Assembly (NCBI RefSeq): GCF_001808955.1
Contig: NZ_KV795257.1
Span: forward strand, 216,962 to 280,961
Direction: 5' to 3'
DNA from: Rothia sp. HMSC078H08
GTDB lineage: Bacteria; Actinomycetota; Actinomycetes; Actinomycetales; Micrococcaceae
DNA length: 64,000 bases
Shown: one piece after another, positions 29,799 to 38,167 of the stretch
Numbering within the stretch: the stretch's first letter is position 1
How the letters are laid out: the number at the start of each line of letters is the position of its first letter
Notes under the pieces: model-generated
Told to the model about the DNA's origin: nothing
Database searches by the model: none
Seen by the model: only the letters and a program-made list of their open reading frames with translations
Program-made: the position numbers and the translations under genes

Positions 29799-30977
29799 AT
29801 GGAAATTTACTCGTCGCTCATGGGTGATAATCTAGCAGAACTCGTACTGCATTCTCCCTATCCTAAAGGTGACCGCGCTGGCCAAGAGCTGTGGGCAGTC
29901 ACCGGTTACATTTCCCCAACCGCAGTCCTCCGTGCTCTTTACCAGGTAAAGTATGCCCCTACGAAACGATCCGGGGACGCCGCTGGTTGGGGTGAGCTAA
30001 GTAACTTCCGTCCGGGCCGACGCACCCCCAAGATTCATATTCTGGTTGGCATGGCACGCGATGGTGCGGTAAGCATTACGACTCATGAAATCTTCAAGAA
30101 ATGGGTCAAGGCTAGTAATGGGTACATAGATGTCCGTTACCCGGATCCTCGTCTCTCTCCCCTGGTGCACACTAAGCTCTACGCTTGGGCGCAGAACGGC
30201 TCCTTCGATATTGCCTACGCTGGCTCAGCTAACCTTTCGACGGACGGCCTCAATATCGGTCGAGACGCTTCGGAATGCCAGCAGGAAAACATTCTTGTGC
30301 CGGTGTCCGTGGAGTATGCGAAGAAATATATCGATACACTTTTCGATGCTTCGCTGAGTTGCGCCGACCCTGTGGTTGATTCTCTCTTCACCTTCCCCGA
30401 AGCGCCCTCCGACATTCTGGCGAATAAGTCCCTGCCTCCGGTACCGCCTCTTCCCGAGCCTAAGTCGGAACGCGAGGAACGGTTGAAGGACTTCCCGTCC
30501 GTCAATCTTTACCTCTACAGCCGCCAGGGTAAGAAGAGCTCATCCTATAATGGTGCCGGAATTAATTGGGGTCTCCGCCCGAATCGATCCAATAAGGATG
30601 AAGCCTACTTCGGTGTTCCCGCAAGGGTTGGAGTTTCTAACTTCTTCCCTCTTAAGAACACTCCGTTTACCGTGTATTGCGATGATGGTGCAGAACTCCT
30701 CATGCGGGTTGCCAGCGGTTGGCGGCGAAGTGGAAAAGATATGTCTACGATTCATAACGGCGATTTGGGCACTTATATTCGAAAGCGCATGGGTCTTAAA
30801 CCAGGAACCAAGGTTGGCATTCGCGAGCTACTCGATTATGGTCGCACCTACGTCACCATCACCCGAACCTCTGAGGGTAACTACTATCTGGATTTCTCGC
30901 CGGAGACGGCGGAACCCGATGAGTTTGCTCTGCAGGCTCCCGAGATTGTCAACGAGTTTTCTCATGAGGACGACTAG
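29799..30977 (+). CDS. NgoFVII-family type II restriction endonuclease
   Basis: 392 aa. The N-terminal half has a phospholipase-D-type nuclease motif: VHTKLYAW (H124, K126) followed by AYAGSANLS (142-147) and the downstream QQEN with E163, as in RE_NgoFVII and BfiI-like metal-independent nucleases. The C-terminal half (FFPLKNTPFTVYCDDGAEL...) is probably the DNA-recognition domain. A single HxK motif suggests it works as a dimer. It follows the methyltransferase by 21 bp with AAGAAGGA upstream. An 11-C tract and a terminator-like repeat follow. Confidence 0.9.
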   Translation: MEIYSSLMGDNLAELVLHSPYPKGDRAGQELWAVTGYISPTAVLRALYQVKYAPTKRSGDAAGWGELSNFRPGRRTPKIHILVGMARDGAVSITTHEIFKKWVKASNGYIDVRYPDPRLSPLVHTKLYAWAQNGSFDIAYAGSANLSTDGLNIGRDASECQQENILVPVSVEYAKKYIDTLFDASLSCADPVVDSLFTFPEAPSDILANKSLPPVPPLPEPKSEREERLKDFPSVNLYLYSRQGKKSSSYNGAGINWGLRPNRSNKDEAYFGVPARVGVSNFFPLKNTPFTVYCDDGAELLMRVASGWRRSGKDMSTIHNGDLGTYIRKRMGLKPGTKVGIRELLDYGRTYVTITRTSEGNYYLDFSPETAEPDEFALQAPEIVNEFSHEDD

Positions 30978-30993
30978 CGCCTGCCGGTTAGTG

Positions 30994-31004
30994 CCCCCCC
31001 CCCC
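30994..31004. repeat. Run of 11 cytosines
   Basis: An uninterrupted C11 tract 16 bp after the endonuclease stop codon. Homopolymers of this length are prone to slippage, but it is intergenic, so an effect on protein is not expected. Confidence 0.9.
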
Positions 31005-31007
31005 AGA

Positions 31008-31053
31008 TATAGCGATGCCCCCTCGCACTATTTCTAGTACGAGGGGGCTTCGT
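31008..31053. repeat. Terminator-like repeat at the right edge of the defence island
   Basis: Begins TATAGCGATGCCCCCTCG, with hairpin CCCCCTCGCACTA...TAGTACGAGGGGG. It is a near copy (about 41/46) of 21192-21237, in the same orientation, and terminates the endonuclease gene. Confidence 0.85.
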
Positions 31054-31088
31054 CATATCAGCCTAGTCTGTCAGCTCAGCCGGTGAGG

Positions 31089-31358
31089 TTAGCGCGGCTG
31101 GTAGGCGCGGGCACGCTCAGCACGAGCACGGCGCGCCTCCGCATCCTGCAGGACCGGCACCAGCATACGCACCACCTGGCCCATGCCACGCAGCACCAAA
31201 TTCAGCCACAAACCCACAGACCACACCGCCGCCACACGCGGATGCCCCGTGCGCATCCACCGCACACCCAGAAAAGACAGCGAGTAATACAGCAGAAGCA
31301 GCAGCGACTCACGGAAGCGGTACACCTGCCGAAGAATAGGGTTCTGAGGAAGCTTCAT
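31089..31358 (-). CDS. Small hypothetical membrane protein
   Basis: About 89 aa from ATG 31358, chosen because GGGAGG lies 4 nt upstream (an adjacent ATG at 31361 is too close). Two hydrophobic stretches (ESLLLLLYYSLSFLGV; VAAVWSVGLWLNLVL) and a basic, helical, Arg/Ala-rich C-terminus (DAEARRARAERARA). No family is recognised. It lies directly downstream of NodB copy 2 on the same strand, with a gap of about 50 bp, and could be in the same transcript. Confidence 0.6.
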   Translation of the reverse strand: MKLPQNPILRQVYRFRESLLLLLYYSLSFLGVRWMRTGHPRVAAVWSVGLWLNLVLRGMGQVVRMLVPVLQDAEARRARAERARAYQPR

Positions 31359-31407
31359 CATGCCTCCCAGTATACCCACCGGAACCCCTCGCCGGGGCTC
31401 CCCCGCA

Positions 31408-32430
31408 CTACCCGTAATAGTCGCGAATCGTCACCGTCTTCAACCCGCGCCGATCCAACAACGCCCGAATACGGTCCAGCTCAGACACCACACCCCGATA
31501 ATTCAAATGCCCAATCACAATATGCTGAGCCAACGCATACTTCTCCGCATAGGCATACACCTCAGCCGAAGAAATATTAGACGAATCCGCCAACGACCCG
31601 TACCACAGAACCGGGCGCGTAAAACCACACGACGCCGCAGCCGCCAACACGCGCGCATCATAATACCCGTACGGCGGGCGGAAGTACGGCTTCGAAGACA
31701 CCCCAAACAGGCGCCTAATCTCCTCATCATTACGGGTCAACTCCTGAACAATCTGCTCATCCGTCAGGCTCGTCAACGCCGCATGACTATACGTATGGTT
31801 CGCAATCTGCAACTGGCCGCTCTTCACCAGCGGCAACAACAGGTCACGATGCTGCCTAAACGCCGGGTACTGACCGTTGATAAAGAAGGTGAGGCGCGTG
31901 CCGGTACGGCGGGAAAACTCCGCGTAGGCGCGTACCACCTCCGGGTCGGCGCCGTCATCGACCGTCCACGCAATATACTTGCCCTCACCCGGCAGGCCAG
32001 TCTGCGGGCCAGTCCAGGCACGAGCTTCGGGAACCGGGTTCGACGAGGTCGCAGTCGCAGAAGCGGTCTTAGATGCCGCGGCAGTCGGGGATGGGGTACC
32101 CGTTGCGGAGCCAGATGCGGAGGGGGCAGCCGCCGAGCTTGCCGAAGGGGTCGAAGAAGGGCTCGCCGACGCACTACCGGACGGGCTGCTCGATGGGGTG
32201 TTCGACGGGGTACAACCGGTGAGGCCAAGACCCAGCACGCCGAAGCTCACCGCGCCCAGGCCAAAGGTACCAACGTGTTGTAAGAGTTCCCGTCGCCCCA
32301 TGGAGGCGCGGGCAGAGGCGCCCGATACCATGTGGTCAGTAGCGGGGTTGACGATAGCGGATTGACGAGGAGCGATAGGTGTTTCTGGGTGTGGAACAGT
32401 GTTCATATTACGAGTGTATGATGAGACCAC
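31408..32430 (-). CDS. NodB polysaccharide deacetylase lipoprotein (copy 2)
   Basis: Up to 340 aa. Signal region GRRELLQHVGTFG...GLGLTGC has a twin arginine and lipobox; then a ~60-residue Ser/Ala/Pro/Thr linker, then the NodB domain with WTVDDGA, NHTYSH, RPPYG and GHLNY, all catalytic motifs intact. It is clearly paralogous to the protein at 18344-19459 (same motifs, ending TIRDYYG), but lacks that copy's C-terminal tail. The start is unsure: GTG 32430, ATG 32406 and the ATG before GRRELL have no good SD, so a leaderless mRNA is possible. Expected role: deacetylation of wall or surface glycan. Confidence 0.88.
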   Translation of the reverse strand: MVSSYTRNMNTVPHPETPIAPRQSAIVNPATDHMVSGASARASMGRRELLQHVGTFGLGAVSFGVLGLGLTGCTPSNTPSSSPSGSASASPSSTPSASSAAAPSASGSATGTPSPTAAASKTASATATSSNPVPEARAWTGPQTGLPGEGKYIAWTVDDGADPEVVRAYAEFSRRTGTRLTFFINGQYPAFRQHRDLLLPLVKSGQLQIANHTYSHAALTSLTDEQIVQELTRNDEEIRRLFGVSSKPYFRPPYGYYDARVLAAAASCGFTRPVLWYGSLADSSNISSAEVYAYAEKYALAQHIVIGHLNYRGVVSELDRIRALLDRRGLKTVTIRDYYG

Positions 32431-32608
32431 TGTTAGCTATCGAAAAATTCAAAATATTACTTAATGATTAACAACTGCGCCATTAAAGAACCTCTACGTA
32501 CTTTCAGTCCCCTCACTCACCGAAGACCACGCTCAGCGCACTAAGCTACCCCCGCCAGGCAATCCAGGTACAGCTACAGCGCAAGGTGCAACTCTAGGTA
32601 AGTACAGC

Positions 32609-32658
32609 GAGGCCCCTCCCCCAGAACACGTTCACAACGCGCCCGGGAAAGGGGCCTC
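32609..32658 (-). terminator. Terminator after the glutaminase gene
   Basis: GAGGCCCC (32609-32616) pairs with GGGGCCTC (32651-32658), with CCC/GGG extension inside. It lies ~65 bp after the stop codon. Confidence 0.65.
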
Positions 32659-32724
32659 AATATATAAAGTTCACGCAATCGTACTGCCAAGTACGCAGAT
32701 ACGATCAAGTACGCGGAGAGAAAC

Positions 32725-34125
32725 CTACTCAGTTTCCGAAGCTTCCGGCTGCTCCGCCTTAGCAGAGTCCAGCGCATTCAGTGCCTCCAGAGCCGCAGCC
32801 TCCGCAGCCTCTTCGGCGTCCGCCTCAGCCACACGCTCAGCATCCGACTCAGCAGAAGTCACTGCCGTCGGGTTCGTCAGAACCTTCACACCCATGCTGC
32901 GCAGCGCATCCGTATTCGTAATCGTCTCGTCATTATCAATCAGGTACACCTTGTACCCGTCATTCCTCAGACGACGCATCAGCTCCAGGAGCATGCTCTG
33001 AGCGACCTCATCCACCGCGTACACGCGAGTCACGTCCAGGGCGACCTTGGAACCCTCCATCGGGGCTTCCACAATCTCACGAATCACGCGCTCCACACCC
33101 GCAAAACGGATACGGCCCTGCAACTGAATCAGGCGCATAGACTCATCACCCGAACCGATCTGGTAGTTCGCGCGCAACGCCGAACGAGCCACCGTCGGCA
33201 CATTCATCACGTGCATGCCCATGTCATCCGAGAACTGCTCGAACAGCTCCACACCGCGCACACTGTTACCGTGACCGTCCAGACGCGGCGAGAACGTCGC
33301 CACGCCCAGCTGACCGGGCACCGCACCAATAATGCCGCCGCCCACGCCGCTCTTCGCCGGCACACCCACCTGGGTTGCCCAGTCACCCGCAGCGTTATAC
33401 ATGCCGCACGTGAACATGACGCTCAGCACCTGACGCACCACAGTCTTAGGAACCACCTGCTCACCCGTCACCGGATGCACACCATAGTTCGCCAAAGTCG
33501 CCGCCATCAACGCCAAATCCTTAACCGTCACCATCAGCGAGCACTGGCGGGTATAACCCTGCACCGCCACGGTCGGGTCGCCGGTCAGGATGCCGTGGCC
33601 GCGCAGCATGTGCGCAATCGCGTAGTTGCGGTGCGCGTGCTCCAGCTCAGACTCGTACACGCGCTCGTTCACCGACAGGCGGCGGCCCGCAAACGCAGAC
33701 AGACCAGAAATGACGCGCTCCATGCGCTCGCCCTGAGTCGCACCGGGAGGACCCACCAGCGAATGGGTGGTAATCGCGCCGGCGTTAATCATCGGGTTCA
33801 GCGGCTTACCGGAACCGTCCTCCAGGGACAGCTCATTGAACGGCTCACCGGAAGGCTCCACGCCCACCTTCGCAAGCACGTCATCATAGCCGCGGTCCGC
33901 GAGCGCCAGGGCGTACACGAACGGCTTAGAAATCGACTGAATTGTGAACTCCACATCGGAGTCACCGGCGGCGTACTGCTCACCGTCAACCATCGCAATA
34001 GACGCGGCGAGCTTGTCCGGGTCCACGGCGGCAAGTTCCGGAATATAGTTTGCCAACTCACCGGAGGTATCAGAAGCGACCGACTCGAGGGTCTCGGTCA
34101 GGTAAGTGGCAATAGGTGAATGCAT
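32725..34125 (-). CDS. glsA: Glutaminase A fused to a STAS domain
   Basis: 466 aa. Residues 1-310 are a serine-dependent glutaminase (beta-lactamase-like fold) that deaminates glutamine to glutamate and ammonia: SISKPF (SxxK nucleophile), NPMINAGAI, YESE, and SGVGGGI are all present. Residues ~330-420 form a STAS domain (RIRFAGVERVIREI... VALDVTRVYAVDEVAQSMLLEL), an arrangement found in many actinobacterial glutaminases and likely regulatory. The last ~45 residues are Ala/Glu-rich. ATG 34125 with GGAA upstream. Monocistronic by its terminator and gaps. Confidence 0.95.
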   Translation of the reverse strand: MHSPIATYLTETLESVASDTSGELANYIPELAAVDPDKLAASIAMVDGEQYAAGDSDVEFTIQSISKPFVYALALADRGYDDVLAKVGVEPSGEPFNELSLEDGSGKPLNPMINAGAITTHSLVGPPGATQGERMERVISGLSAFAGRRLSVNERVYESELEHAHRNYAIAHMLRGHGILTGDPTVAVQGYTRQCSLMVTVKDLALMAATLANYGVHPVTGEQVVPKTVVRQVLSVMFTCGMYNAAGDWATQVGVPAKSGVGGGIIGAVPGQLGVATFSPRLDGHGNSVRGVELFEQFSDDMGMHVMNVPTVARSALRANYQIGSGDESMRLIQLQGRIRFAGVERVIREIVEAPMEGSKVALDVTRVYAVDEVAQSMLLELMRRLRNDGYKVYLIDNDETITNTDALRSMGVKVLTNPTAVTSAESDAERVAEADAEEAAEAAALEALNALDSAKAEQPEASETE

Positions 34126-34513
34126 AGTGTTCCGTATCTGCTGCTAATCGTGGTTGTTCTCGTCAAAAATCTATGGATGCGCCCGCCCGCTGTTCCGTTT
34201 CAGCTATTCCGTTTCAGCTGGGCTGAGGCGCTCATCGTTGCAGGCTACCGCGACTGCCAAACTAAAGAGCCAGCCAGCGGACCTGTCAAAGTGTGCGGGT
34301 GAGGAGCACCTTTTGCTCCCTAAAGAGTGTATCTTTTGCATAGTTGAGCCACCAAATATAACGGTCGCCTCTCCCCCGCTATCTCTGGTTCTGGTACCTG
34401 TTCTGGCTTGCTATTTCTGCTCTATCTACCGCGGCGGGCAGACCTGCCGGCGAAGCATGGGCAAAATCTACGCGAGGCAAAACCTACGCGAGGCAAAACC
34501 TACGCGAGCCAGC
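34126..34513. other. Intergenic region with tandem repeats
   Basis: About 390 bp between glsA and the CDF gene. No gene is supported. Near glsA there is a duplicated TTCCGTTTCAGCT (around 34192-34217). At the right is the 3 x 16-bp repeat. The AT-rich centre may hold the glsA promoter. Confidence 0.5.
34461..34508. repeat. 3 x 16-bp tandem repeat
   Basis: GCAAAATCTACGCGAG at 34461-34476, then GCAAAACCTACGCGAG at 34477-34492 and 34493-34508, the last two identical. It sits just beyond the stop codon of the CDF gene. Confidence 0.95.
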
Positions 34514-35488
34514 CTACGGGTGGCGAATCGAAGCCGGCTCACGACCACCCAGCTCGGCGGTCTCCAGCTGGAAGGTCGAGTGCTCAACCGACACCTCAAA
34601 ATGGCTCGCCACACACGAACGGATATGGTCCAGAATCGTCACCGCAGAGCCGTCATGGAAGCATGAATCGGCAACCACCACGTGCGCGGTCACCACTGGC
34701 AGACCGGTCGCCACCATCGAGGCGTGCACATCGTGCACCTCTACAACGCCGTCAACGCGCAGCATGTGCTCACGCATCGCGTCCAGGTCCAGGCCGTCCG
34801 GGGTAAACTCCATGAGCACCGCCGTGGTCTGCTTCATCAAACGTACTGCACGCGGCACAATCAGCGCCGCAATGAATAGACCCGCCAGGGCATCCGCCTG
34901 GTAGAAGCCGGTCAGCCAAATCACGATAGCCGCCACAATCACGCCCAGCGAGCCCAGGGCGTCATTGAGCACCTCCAGGAACGCGGCACGCATATTGAAG
35001 TTCGCGTTCCTCGCCGTAGCCAGCACCGCAATACCAATAGCGTTCGCCACCAGGCCAACCACACCAAAGATCAGCAGCTCGGTGCCGGGCACCTCCGGCG
35101 GGGCGAACAGGCGATGCACACCCTCCACCGCCGTGTAGATACCCACCGCCAGCAGCAGCACCGACTGCCCGAGGGCGGCAAGCACCTCAATGCGGCGGAA
35201 ACCCCACGTACGGCGGGACGTTGCCGGGCGCGTCATCAGCGAAGCCGCCGTGAGCGCCACCAGCAGTCCGGACGCGTCCGTAATGGCGTGCGCCGTATCG
35301 GTCAGCAGGGCAAGACTTCCGGTGACCAACGAACCAATCGCCTGCGCCAACACAATAACGACCGCCAGACTGAACGCAATCAGCAGGCGCGGACGCATCG
35401 AGGCGGCGTCCTCCGGGCTCGGGGCATGCGAATGGTCGTGGTGATGCCCGTGATGCCCGCCGTGGCCGTGATGTGCGTGCGCTCCCAT
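34514..35488 (-). CDS. Cation diffusion facilitator metal exporter
   Basis: 324 aa, six TM segments. The cytoplasmic N-terminus is very His-rich (HAHHGHGGHHGHHHDHSH), typical of zinc-handling CDF proteins of the ZitB/CzcD type. TM2 keeps the HxxxD site (HAITD), but in TM5 the usual HxxxD reads ExxND (LEVLND), so a ligand His is replaced by Glu. The C-terminal domain has HDVHASMV and a Cys/His-containing segment. It is expected to export Zn2+ or a related divalent ion using the proton gradient. ATG 35488 with GAGGAG 6 nt upstream. Confidence 0.9.
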   Translation of the reverse strand: MGAHAHHGHGGHHGHHHDHSHAPSPEDAASMRPRLLIAFSLAVVIVLAQAIGSLVTGSLALLTDTAHAITDASGLLVALTAASLMTRPATSRRTWGFRRIEVLAALGQSVLLLAVGIYTAVEGVHRLFAPPEVPGTELLIFGVVGLVANAIGIAVLATARNANFNMRAAFLEVLNDALGSLGVIVAAIVIWLTGFYQADALAGLFIAALIVPRAVRLMKQTTAVLMEFTPDGLDLDAMREHMLRVDGVVEVHDVHASMVATGLPVVTAHVVVADSCFHDGSAVTILDHIRSCVASHFEVSVEHSTFQLETAELGGREPASIRHP

Positions 35489-35550
35489 GAGTGACTCCTC
35501 AACTATGAACTGTGTTGTTGACTATCGAGAGTTATCGGCAGATAGCAAAA

Positions 35551-35576
35551 TCGCCCGATTCACAAGAACCGGGCGA
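35551..35576 (-). terminator. Terminator of tRNA-Ala
   Basis: TCGCCCG (35551-35557) pairs with CGGGCGA (35570-35576). On the minus strand the stem runs into TTTTGC, 25 bp beyond the tRNA 3' end. Confidence 0.75.
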
Positions 35577-35600
35577 CAAGCTCCTCAACCGAGGAAAACG

Positions 35601-35673
35601 TGGAGATAAGGGGACTCGAACCCCTGACCCCCTGCATGCCATGCAGGTGCGCTACCAGCTGCGCCATATCCCC
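35601..35673 (-). tRNA. tRNA-Ala (anticodon GGC)
   Basis: Cloverleaf on the minus strand: 7-bp acceptor stem GGGGATA / TATCTCC (one G-T pair), anticodon stem CCTGC / GCAGG around loop ATGGCAT, T-arm GTTCGAGTC, discriminator A. CCA is not encoded. It lies between rsfS and the CDF gene, the common position for this tRNA after rsfS in actinobacteria. Confidence 0.96.
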
Positions 35674-35868
35674 ATATTCTGTTAGTGACCTCAACGAGGC
35701 AACATGAATATATTACACACACCACGGACAGCGATGCAAACCAGCGCACCCAAAAATCCAAAAAGTTCCCGGCGGGTAAGCCAAAGGCTAAGCAAGAAGG
35801 GCGGACCCCGCGGCACCATACAGCGCCAGCAGAGCCCACCCCTCATCAGCTAAAAATCAAGCAGAAGC

Positions 35869-36306
35869 CTATGCCTCATCCTGAGCGGGAATGATGCGTG
35901 CAGCATCTTCCTCAGTCTCACCCTCAATGTCGAAGGGAGCCTCGTTCTCAACCCCCAGCTCAATACGCGGGGCCTCAGCCCACAGACGATCCAGAGCGTA
36001 GAACTCGCGGTCCTCCTCATGCTGAACATGCACGACAATATCGCCGAAGTCCAGCAGAATCCAACGACCCGAGGAACGACCCTCACGGCGGACAGGCTTC
36101 AAGTCAGCCTGCTCACGCAGAGCGTCCTCAACCTCATCCGCAACAGCGTTCACGAGGCGCTCATTGTGGGCAGAAACCACCAGGAAGCCATCAATCAGAC
36201 CCATCGCGTCGGATGCATCCACAGCGAACAGGTTCGTTCCCTGCTTCTCCTCCGCAGCGCGGGCGGCAATGCGCAGAGCCTCAATCGAGGACTGTGCAGC
36301 AGTCAT
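35869..36306 (-). CDS. rsfS: Ribosomal silencing factor
   Basis: About 145 aa, RsfS/Iojap/DUF143. Binds uL14 on the 50S subunit and blocks subunit joining in starvation. Seen: the family core DASDAMGLIDGFLVVSAHNERLVNAVADEVE and GRWILLDFGDIVVHVQHEEDREFYALDRLW. ATG 36306 is preceded by AAGGAAGG; upstream in-frame codons lack a site. The last ~30 residues are an acidic extension. It follows nadD and a hypothetical membrane protein on the same strand, as usual in the phylum. Confidence 0.95.
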   Translation of the reverse strand: MTAAQSSIEALRIAARAAEEKQGTNLFAVDASDAMGLIDGFLVVSAHNERLVNAVADEVEDALREQADLKPVRREGRSSGRWILLDFGDIVVHVQHEEDREFYALDRLWAEAPRIELGVENEAPFDIEGETEEDAARIIPAQDEA

Positions 36307-36372
36307 ATTTTCCTTCCTTGCCGGCAGAACACCCGCCGGCAGCACCCGCAACAGGGGTGCATTGTTCACGGC

Positions 36373-37425
36373 CTACTTAGGGCCAAAAATCATAATCAGA
36401 CCAACAACGACCAGGGCGAGCAACAGCACAATCCACAGCCACGCCAGGGAGGCCTTCTGCGCAGGCTGCAGAACCTCTTCAGCCTTCTCAACAGCGCCCT
36501 TAGAAGCGGACTCCTTGGAAGCCTCAGCGGAAGGTACCGGAGCAGACTTGGACTCAGCAGACTTGGACTCGCCGTCTTCTGCGGCTTCCTCAGACTCTTC
36601 AGCGTCCTCGGTAACCTCTTCAACCAGAGCAGCCGACTCTTCGGGATCCTGACGATCCACCATGCGCTGCAGCAGCTCCTCCACCTCATCCGGGCTCAGA
36701 GCAACAGTCGGGTCGCCGTCCACCGAATCCACGGTGTCACCAGCGGAGGCGCTATCCAGCACGCTCAGGTCAAGACCCTGCGCGTCCACCGCGCTCACGC
36801 GGGTGGGCAGCTCGTCAGCAGACTCTTCAACCTCAGCAATCTCAACGGCTTCTTCCTCAATGGAAGCAACCTCGGTCTGCTCAGCCTCAACGTCAGAGCT
36901 GTCCAGCTCCTCAACCTTCGGCTCATCGCGCACCAAGTACTGGTGCAGCTCGAGTTCCGGCTTCTCCTCCTTAACCACGGCAATGACCGGGATCGAAGAA
37001 GTCATCGGGTTATCCACCGCGGAGGGGCTAGTCGCATCCACACGGTTCTGCGCGATCTCTTCGGGGCGAAGAACACGCAGGCTACTGGTCAGAGGAGCAG
37101 GCTCATGCAGCTTCTCCTCATCGTTCGCCTCAGTGTCAATCTTGCCCTGAGCCGCCAACGCCGCAAAACGACGCTGAACAGCCAAAACCTGCGGGTCAAT
37201 AGCGTCCGTATGAATCACGGAGCCCATGTTCGCAACAGGCTTCGCGGGCTCACCGCGGCGGTTCGCACGCAGGTACTCGGCAACTTCTTCACGGTAACGG
37301 GCAAGACGGCGCGGACCCATCACCTTAGTAGGCGGCGGCACCTCAATGCCGTCCTCGGTCACGTACGTCTCGTAGAGGTACGCTTCGTCCTCGCTATAGG
37401 GCTTCGAACCCGTAGCTTCACTCAT
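36373..37425 (-). CDS. Hypothetical single-pass membrane protein between nadD and rsfS
   Basis: About 350 aa from ATG 37425 (GAGGGA 4 nt upstream; overlaps the nadD end by 8 bp, suggesting coupling). N-terminal region is charged ([21 protein letters not shown]), the middle ~200 residues are acidic, Glu/Ser/Val-rich and probably disordered, and the C-terminus has one TM helix ([21 protein letters not shown]) with almost no residues after it, a tail-anchored arrangement. An uncharacterised protein occurs at this position in related genomes. Function unknown. Confidence 0.75.
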   Translation of the reverse strand: MSEATGSKPYSEDEAYLYETYVTEDGIEVPPPTKVMGPRRLARYREEVAEYLRANRRGEPAKPVANMGSVIHTDAIDPQVLAVQRRFAALAAQGKIDTEANDEEKLHEPAPLTSSLRVLRPEEIAQNRVDATSPSAVDNPMTSSIPVIAVVKEEKPELELHQYLVRDEPKVEELDSSDVEAEQTEVASIEEEAVEIAEVEESADELPTRVSAVDAQGLDLSVLDSASAGDTVDSVDGDPTVALSPDEVEELLQRMVDRQDPEESAALVEEVTEDAEESEEAAEDGESKSAESKSAPVPSAEASKESASKGAVEKAEEVLQPAQKASLAWLWIVLLLALVVVGLIMIFGPK

Positions 37426-38167
37426 GTGTTCCCTCATTATTCGTCGATTGGGGTGCCTGCCCAGACTCATCCTTCACGCGGGGCAAGCCATCACGGTACG
37501 CCGTCAAGGCGTCCTTCTTGTACAGGCCGTACTTAGCAATGTACTGCACCACACCATCGGGCACCAGGTACCAGATGGGGGCATCTTCAGCTGCGCGGCG
37601 ACGAATATCGGTCGAAGAAATCGCCATCGCAGGAATCTTCAGGGTCGTAATATGACGACCCTCTGCCAGCGGCGGATCCAGCTCATGATCGGGGCGGGTC
37701 ACACCCACAAAAGTCGCCAAATCCCACAGCTTATGGGCATTGCGCCAGGTCATAATCTGGCTGATCGCGTCCGCACCGGTAATGAAGAATAGGTCAGCAT
37801 CCGGGCGCAGGGCGCGCAGCTCGTTAAGCGTATCAAAGGTGTAGGTGGCGCCGCCACGGTCAATATCAATACGGCTCACCGTAAAACGAGGGTTCGACGC
37901 GGTCGCAATCACCGTCATCAGGTAGCGATGCTCAGCGTCACTCACGTGCCGCTCCCCCACCTTCTGCCAGGGCTGACCGGTCGGAACGAAAACGACCTCG
38001 TCCAGGTCGAACACGGCGGCAACTTCACTAGCCGCCACCAGGTGTCCGTGGTGAATCGGGTCAAAAGTTCCACCCATCACGCCCAGACGCACCCGACCGG
38101 GGGTACGCGGGGGAATCGACTCGGTGCTCGGGGCACCAAAATCAAGGTGAACAGGCTGGTCAGTCAC
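37418..38167 (-). CDS. nadD: Nicotinate-nucleotide adenylyltransferase
   Basis: About 249 aa; converts NaMN + ATP to deamido-NAD in NAD synthesis. Seen: [15 protein letters not shown] (nucleotidyltransferase HxGH motif), [12 protein letters not shown], and the C-terminal ISSTDIRRR motif. The frame opens far upstream, but AAGGA stands 8 nt before GTG 38167 (protein start [11 protein letters not shown]). The C-terminal ~30 residues are low complexity. Usually preceded by proBA after obgE; those genes are absent here. Confidence 0.95.
   Translation of the reverse strand: MTDQPVHLDFGAPSTESIPPRTPGRVRLGVMGGTFDPIHHGHLVAASEVAAVFDLDEVVFVPTGQPWQKVGERHVSDAEHRYLMTVIATASNPRFTVSRIDIDRGGATYTFDTLNELRALRPDADLFFITGADAISQIMTWRNAHKLWDLATFVGVTRPDHELDPPLAEGRHITTLKIPAMAISSTDIRRRAAEDAPIWYLVPDGVVQYIAKYGLYKKDALTAYRDGLPRVKDESGQAPQSTNNEGTHE

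Noticed and set aside
35585..35839. 84-codon minus-strand frame over the tRNA
   Set aside because: It covers tRNA-Ala; the apparent peptide is translated tRNA sequence.
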